DNA of 13,934 nucleotides from Planctomycetota bacterium. Its GTDB lineage: Bacteria > Planctomycetota > GCA-002687715 > DRQF01. A program made the translations under genes and the position numbers. Within the stretch, counting starts at the first letter, position 1; every line of letters starts with the position of its first letter. The stretch is taken from positions 1 through 13,934 of the forward strand of contig JAJRYU010000116.1 in assembly GCA_024275615.1 (NCBI GenBank). Reading direction: 5' to 3'. Shown here piece after piece: positions 9,370 through 13,934 of the stretch. The notes under the pieces were generated by a model. It was not told the origin of the DNA, ran no database searches, and was given only the letters and a program-made list of their open reading frames with translations.

Positions 9370-11526
9370 ATGGCTGAGGACTTCCCTCAGGTTGACGACG
9401 CAACATGGCGGCAACGCGTCGAAGCAGAACTCAAAGGTGCCAACTTCGATCGCGCGTTGCGTCCGGAGAGCTTTGAGGAGTTCGCACCGCTCCCCCTGTA
9501 CACCCGAGAAAACAGCAAGACTCATGACCTTGAGACACCCGGGCAGTTCCCTTTTCGTCGTGGGCGAAGAGACTCCGGCACCTGCGGATTAGCCTGGGAC
9601 ATCACGCAGAGGCACAGCCTCGCCGACCTCGATGAGTTGGAATCGGCAATCTTGGAGGATCAGTCTGCCGGAGTCCGAGGCGTCTGGTTGGTTTTCGATC
9701 GCGCTGCGCGCTTGGGCATGGACATCGATGACAGCGCCGCAATTGAACACGGCGGCATAGAAGGTGCTCCCATTCACGAGCTTTCCCAGCTCGACCAAGT
9801 CATCGGTGGCCTCGACTTTGGCAACACCAAGTTGCATCTCGACTGTGGTGCCAATGCCAAGACCATCGCCGCCATATTTTTCGCCATTTGTGAATTGCGC
9901 GAGATTGAAACAAAGAATCTCAATGTGCACTTCAACGCTGATCCAATTGCCGCACTCGCCCGAGACGGGGAGATTCCTGGCGAGCTCACCTCCCTCATTG
10001 ACGAGGCAGCCAAACTCGCACTTGATTGCCAGGATTCAGCACCCTTGGCAAAGACCTTCACGATCTCCACGGAGCCTTGGCAAGAAGCCGGCGTGACAAC
10101 ATCCCAGGAGATTGGCATCGCCCTAGCGACCGCACTCTGCTACTTAGGGCGCATGGAATCTTCCGGCCTCTCTCTTGAATCTGCGGCCGACCAGATTTCT
10201 TTTCGCTTGCCCATGGGGCGCGATATTTTCACGAGCATCGCCAAAGTGAGAGCGTTGCGCTCCTTGTGGAGTTCGATTCTCGCCTCCTGTGGCATCAAAG
10301 ATGTCGCTGCCTGTGCCGTCCACGCCGTGCCTTCGCGGCGGAGCCTGACGCGCTTTGACCCATGGGTCAACATGTTGCGCACGACATCTCAAACACTGTC
10401 AGCGGCTGTCTCCGGCGCAGATGAAATCACCAGTGCACGTTTCGACGAAATGCAAGGGCCAGCGTGGTGGCCTCAATCCATGGATGATTTTGTGCATCAC
10501 GCCTCCCCCCTGCTCAACTCCTATGAGCGCGCCAATTCTTCATCATCGGCTTTGGGTCGTAGGGTGGCTCGCAACACGCAAGTCATCTTGGCTGAAGAAG
10601 CGCATATTGGCGAAGTCGCCGACCCGGCAGGAGGGTCGTACTATGTGGAAGCACTCACCGACGAGATCGCGAAAAGGGCCTGGAGTCAGTTTCAGGACAT
10701 TGAAATCGAAGGCGGTATCGTCGCTGCCCTGCGCAATGACACGTTGCTTGATCTGGCGAAGAGTCGACTTTCGGCGCGCTCCGGCAGAATTCGACGTCGC
10801 AAGGATCCGATTACGGGTGTGAGCGAATACGCTGATATCGCCGCCGAAGATGGGGGTCGAGATGGCGCTGAACTTGGTGCTGCATTGGAACGAGCGCGCA
10901 AGGAGCTCGTCGAACACAAGCAAGCAAGAGGCTCCATTCCCTGTCAGGATTTAGCATCTCTAAAGGAAGCAACTGCCGCCGCCTTGGCTGGTGCGACGGT
11001 GGGCGAAATCTCTCGCGGCCTCACCGGCCGCGGAGAAACGGAATGCCTTGAGCCCTTGCGGCGCCGAAGAGATGCCGACGACTTTGAAGAGCTGCGAGAA
11101 TTCGCGGCGCAGCTCGCGGCGAAAGGTAGGCGACCAAACGTCTACTTGGCCACCATGGGTTCGCAAACTGAACACGGCGCTCGGTCGGCATTCGCCAGCA
11201 ACTTCTTTGCCGCAGGTGGCATCACTTGTACACTGGCTGAAACCAACGAACTCGATCATGTCAAGGCTTTCAAGGAATGCCATGCTGAGGCCATTTGTAT
11301 TTGCGGAAACGATGGGCACTACGAACAGAATGCCGCTTCCTTGATCAAGAAGATACAAGATGACTTGGGCGCGGAGACACCCATTTTCATCGCTGGTCGT
11401 GTTGATGGTCTTTCCTGCCAACTCCCCGAGTTGGCGATGCCCATTTACATCGGCTGTGACTTGATTCATGTGTTGGGTGGTATTCTCTACCTCAGCGAAG
11501 CGTCAGAGAAAGGAAACAACTCATGA
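9370..11526 (+). CDS. mutA: Methylmalonyl-CoA mutase small (beta) subunit
   Basis: This is the non-catalytic partner of MutB in heterodimeric methylmalonyl-CoA mutase. The 718-residue product follows the mutase fold from its typical start (a W-x-x-x-VEAELKGA segment near residues 13-24) through the conserved RVARNTQ stretch (398-404) and DPAGGSYYVE. It ends in a B12-domain-like region from about 587. That domain is degenerate: aligned with the large subunit's DxHxxG, it reads Gln599, Glu601 and Ala604, so the cobalt-ligating His is missing and no cofactor should bind, as known for this subunit. The protein is longer than the roughly 600-640 residues common for MutA, with extra length spread through loops, including an Arg/Asp-rich segment around 470-500. 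AGGAGA (9359-9364) stands 5 bases before the ATG. Its stop codon overlaps the mutB start (ATGA), which favours balanced synthesis of the two subunits. Confidence 0.92.
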   Translation: MAEDFPQVDDATWRQRVEAELKGANFDRALRPESFEEFAPLPLYTRENSKTHDLETPGQFPFRRGRRDSGTCGLAWDITQRHSLADLDELESAILEDQSAGVRGVWLVFDRAARLGMDIDDSAAIEHGGIEGAPIHELSQLDQVIGGLDFGNTKLHLDCGANAKTIAAIFFAICELREIETKNLNVHFNADPIAALARDGEIPGELTSLIDEAAKLALDCQDSAPLAKTFTISTEPWQEAGVTTSQEIGIALATALCYLGRMESSGLSLESAADQISFRLPMGRDIFTSIAKVRALRSLWSSILASCGIKDVAACAVHAVPSRRSLTRFDPWVNMLRTTSQTLSAAVSGADEITSARFDEMQGPAWWPQSMDDFVHHASPLLNSYERANSSSSALGRRVARNTQVILAEEAHIGEVADPAGGSYYVEALTDEIAKRAWSQFQDIEIEGGIVAALRNDTLLDLAKSRLSARSGRIRRRKDPITGVSEYADIAAEDGGRDGAELGAALERARKELVEHKQARGSIPCQDLASLKEATAAALAGATVGEISRGLTGRGETECLEPLRRRRDADDFEELREFAAQLAAKGRRPNVYLATMGSQTEHGARSAFASNFFAAGGITCTLAETNELDHVKAFKECHAEAICICGNDGHYEQNAASLIKKIQDDLGAETPIFIAGRVDGLSCQLPELAMPIYIGCDLIHVLGGILYLSEASEKGNNS

Positions 11527-13682
11527 GCCGCATTCCAGACTTCACTGAGATTCCATATCACCCACACACGCGATGCCAAAGCGCTGCCTCTACTCCTGTC
11601 AATCACGAGACACCGGAGGGAATAACAATCAAGGGGGCATACGCAGCCTGCGACGTTGAAGATCTACCCTATCTCGATTCGAAGCCGGGCTTTTCCCCTT
11701 TCATTCGTGGCCCTTACTCAACCATGTATGTGCGCAGGCCTTGGACTATTCGTCAGTACGCCGGATTTTCAACGGCAGAAGAATCAAACGCCTTCTATCG
11801 GCGTAATCTTGCCGCTGGGCAAAAAGGTCTCTCCATCGCTTTCGACCTCGCCACGCATCGTGGTTACGATTCCGATCACCCTCGAGTCGTGGGCGATGTG
11901 GGCATGGCCGGTGTTGCTATTGATTCGATCGAAGACATGCGCGTCCTCTTCTCAGGCATCCCACTTGATAAGATGAGCGTGTCGATGACCATGAACGGTG
12001 CTGTCTTGCCAATCTTGGCGCTGTACATTGTCGCTGCCGAAGAGCAAGGCGTGGCCCCCAAAGACTTGGCAGGTACGATCCAAAATGACATTCTCAAGGA
12101 ATTCATGGTCCGCAATACCTACATCTATCCGCCTGCGGCTTCCATGCGTATCATTGCTGACATCTTCTCCTACACGTCAGAAAAGATGCCGAAGTTCAAT
12201 AGCATCTCAATCTCCGGCTACCACATGCAAGAAGCTGGAGCGACCGCCGACCTTGAACTGGCGTACACTCTAGCCGATGGCGTCGAATATGTTCGTAGTG
12301 GTATCGCTGCGGGATTGGATGTTGATGCCTTTGCTCCGCGTTTGAGTTTCTTCTTTGCTACAGGCATGAACTTCTTCATGGAGATCGCCAAGCTACGAGC
12401 GGCGCGGTTGTTGTGGGCAAAACTCATGAAACCGTTCAACCCCAAGAATCCCAAGTCCTCGATGTTGCGAACACACTGTCAGACTTCGGGCTGGTCACTG
12501 ACGGCGCAGGATGTCTTCAACAATGTCCCGCGTACCTGCATTGAGGCCATGGCCGCAACCCAGGGTCACACCCAAAGCCTACACACGAACTCTTTGGATG
12601 AAGCTCTCGCTCTACCGACTGATTTCTCCGCACGAATTGCCCGCAATACTCAGATTCAACTGCAACAAGAATCCGGGTCTTGCAAAGTCGTCGATCCTTG
12701 GGGTGGAAGCTTCTACGTCGAGAAGCTCACCCATGATTTGGCCGAACGGGCGATGACGCACATTTCGGAAATTGAAGAGTTGGGTGGCATGGTCAGCGCC
12801 ATCGAGGCGGGTATCCCGAAAATGCGCATCGAAGAAGCGGCCGCCCGCACCCAGGCGAGGATCGACTCTGGGCGTCAAACCATCGTCGGAATAAACAAAC
12901 TCAGGTTGCAAGATGAGGAGGACATTGACGTCTTGTCCGTGGACAATGAAAAAGTCCGAATCGCGCAACTGGCAAGACTCAGCAAACTTAAGAGCGAACG
13001 AGACCAAGACGGGACAAAAGTCGCCTTGAATGCACTTTCTGAAGCAGCGGCAACGGCCAAGGGAAATCTCTTGGATTTGAGCATCGCCGCTGCGAGAGCA
13101 AGAGCGACAGTGGGCGAGATCTCATTGGCCCTAGAATCTGCCTTTGGCAGACATCTTGCCACCATCAAATCGATCAGCGGAGTGTATAGTGCTGAGGTGG
13201 GAGAAGAAAACGAGAACATCTTGGCGACACGTGAGCGCGTTGAATCATTCATAGAGCTCGACGGTCGCCGTCCGCGTATTCTTGTGGCCAAAATGGGTCA
13301 GGACGGCCACGATCGCGGACAAAAGGTCATTGCCACAGCGTTTGCTGACTTGGGCTTTGACGTCGATATTGGCACGCTTTTCCAGACACCAGAAGAAACC
13401 GCACGCCAAGCCGTGGAGAATGACGTCCATATCGTTGGCGTCAGCTCATTGGCGGCTGGCCACATGACCCTGGTTCCAGCCTTGCGCGCAGAACTAAAGA
13501 AACTCGGTCGCGAAGAAATCCTCATTGTTGTAGGCGGCGTCATTCCTCCTAAGGACTATGCCCGCCTGATCGACGCTGGGGCGGTCGCCGTCTTTGGTCC
13601 AGGAACTGTGATTTCTGAGGCTGCAAATGAGCTTCTTGACCAACTCGAATCAAGCCTCGCCAAGGACGGAGATGCAGACTAA
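11523..13682 (+). CDS. mutB: Methylmalonyl-CoA mutase large (alpha, catalytic) subunit
   Basis: MutB binds adenosylcobalamin and converts (R)-methylmalonyl-CoA to succinyl-CoA, the last step of propionyl-CoA assimilation, feeding the TCA cycle. The 719-residue length is typical. Substrate residues are present: Tyr79 in RQYAGF and Arg197 in VRNTYIYPP, which binds the substrate carboxylate; their spacing of 118 equals that of Tyr89 and Arg207 in the Propionibacterium enzyme. Y233-H234 in SGYHMQEAGA and the family signature RIARNTQ...DPWGGS are intact. The C-terminal B12 domain (about 580-715) carries D594-G-H596-D-R-G599, with H596 the cobalt ligand. The start overlaps the mutA stop by ATGA, with AAGGA (11510-11514) 8 bases ahead. 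The stop overlaps the meaB start. No truncation or odd residue was seen. Confidence 0.97.
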   Translation: MSRIPDFTEIPYHPHTRCQSAASTPVNHETPEGITIKGAYAACDVEDLPYLDSKPGFSPFIRGPYSTMYVRRPWTIRQYAGFSTAEESNAFYRRNLAAGQKGLSIAFDLATHRGYDSDHPRVVGDVGMAGVAIDSIEDMRVLFSGIPLDKMSVSMTMNGAVLPILALYIVAAEEQGVAPKDLAGTIQNDILKEFMVRNTYIYPPAASMRIIADIFSYTSEKMPKFNSISISGYHMQEAGATADLELAYTLADGVEYVRSGIAAGLDVDAFAPRLSFFFATGMNFFMEIAKLRAARLLWAKLMKPFNPKNPKSSMLRTHCQTSGWSLTAQDVFNNVPRTCIEAMAATQGHTQSLHTNSLDEALALPTDFSARIARNTQIQLQQESGSCKVVDPWGGSFYVEKLTHDLAERAMTHISEIEELGGMVSAIEAGIPKMRIEEAAARTQARIDSGRQTIVGINKLRLQDEEDIDVLSVDNEKVRIAQLARLSKLKSERDQDGTKVALNALSEAAATAKGNLLDLSIAAARARATVGEISLALESAFGRHLATIKSISGVYSAEVGEENENILATRERVESFIELDGRRPRILVAKMGQDGHDRGQKVIATAFADLGFDVDIGTLFQTPEETARQAVENDVHIVGVSSLAAGHMTLVPALRAELKKLGREEILIVVGGVIPPKDYARLIDAGAVAVFGPGTVISEAANELLDQLESSLAKDGDAD

Positions 13683-13934
13683 TGGCAAGGCAAGTACCCA
13701 CGGTTGATGAGATCTTGGCAGGTTTCAAATCCCAAGATCGTGGCATGTTGGCCCGAGCCATTACCCTCATCGAAAGCTCCCGTCCCGAAGATGCCAACTT
13801 GCGCAACGATCTGCTAGCTCGGATCCAACCTCAAACTGGATGTTCCCGTCGCGTTGGTATCAGCGGTGTTCCTGGGGTTGGCAAGAGCACTTTCATTGAA
13901 GCCCTGGGCCTCAAACTGACAAGCGAAAACAAGA
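13682..13934 (+). CDS. meaB: Methylmalonyl-CoA mutase G-protein chaperone MeaB/ArgK family, 5' part only
   Basis: This is the first 84 codons of a P-loop GTPase of the MeaB (human MMAA) family, cut by the window edge. In this family the protein docks on methylmalonyl-CoA mutase, gates adenosylcobalamin delivery and helps eject inactivated cofactor. The visible part has the usual helical N-terminus with a DRGMLARAITLIES segment (residues 19-32) and then VGISGVPGVGKST with Walker A at 62-70 (Lys68). Start codon and mutB stop overlap as TAATG, and GGAG (13668-13671) lies 10 bases upstream, so translation is probably coupled to mutB. The gene position supports a dedicated role with MutAB rather than the arginine-transport role once assigned to ArgK. 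The remaining two thirds (switch regions, NKxD, dimer arm) are outside the window. Confidence 0.93.
   Translation, partial: MARQVPTVDEILAGFKSQDRGMLARAITLIESSRPEDANLRNDLLARIQPQTGCSRRVGISGVPGVGKSTFIEALGLKLTSENK

Overview
The window carries six genes, all on the + strand, in a genome of roughly balanced G+C. No rRNA, tRNA, CRISPR array, insertion sequence or phage gene is visible. The layout suggests a free-living heterotrophic bacterium that degrades branched-chain or odd-chain carbon skeletons through coenzyme B12 chemistry. The secreted penicillin-binding-protein-like hydrolase with accessory C-terminal domains resembles proteins common in Acidobacteriota, Planctomycetota and similar environmental lineages, but the sequence alone does not fix the phylum.

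Region 1 (1-3022) holds clpB, the Hsp100 disaggregase. It most likely starts at 280 rather than at the first in-frame ATG (61), and it ends at a strong intrinsic terminator (2994-3028). Region 2 (3204-5639) is a single large exported serine hydrolase of the class C beta-lactamase/esterase fold, with a C-terminal half of about 400 residues not explained by the catalytic domain. Region 3 (5640-5878) is a 239-base intergenic stretch with inverted repeats and an extended -10 promoter that reads into the next gene.

Region 4 (5879-13934, running off the right edge) is an apparent B12 acyl-CoA mutase operon: icmF (fused isobutyryl-CoA mutase and G-protein chaperone), mutA and mutB (small and large methylmalonyl-CoA mutase subunits) and the start of meaB (stand-alone G-protein chaperone). 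Spacing is 38 bases, then an ATGA overlap, then a TAATG overlap, which is typical of coupled translation. IcmF would interconvert isobutyryl-CoA and n-butyryl-CoA. MutAB would convert (R)-methylmalonyl-CoA, the carboxylation product of propionyl-CoA, into succinyl-CoA for the TCA cycle. The G-domain of IcmF and the separate MeaB would each guard cofactor loading and repair of their own mutase.

All genes belong to recognisable families. I found no convincing evidence of an undescribed system. The points most worth a second look are the tandem pairing of two B12 mutases that each have their own chaperone, the domain architecture of the exported hydrolase, and the control region ahead of icmF.
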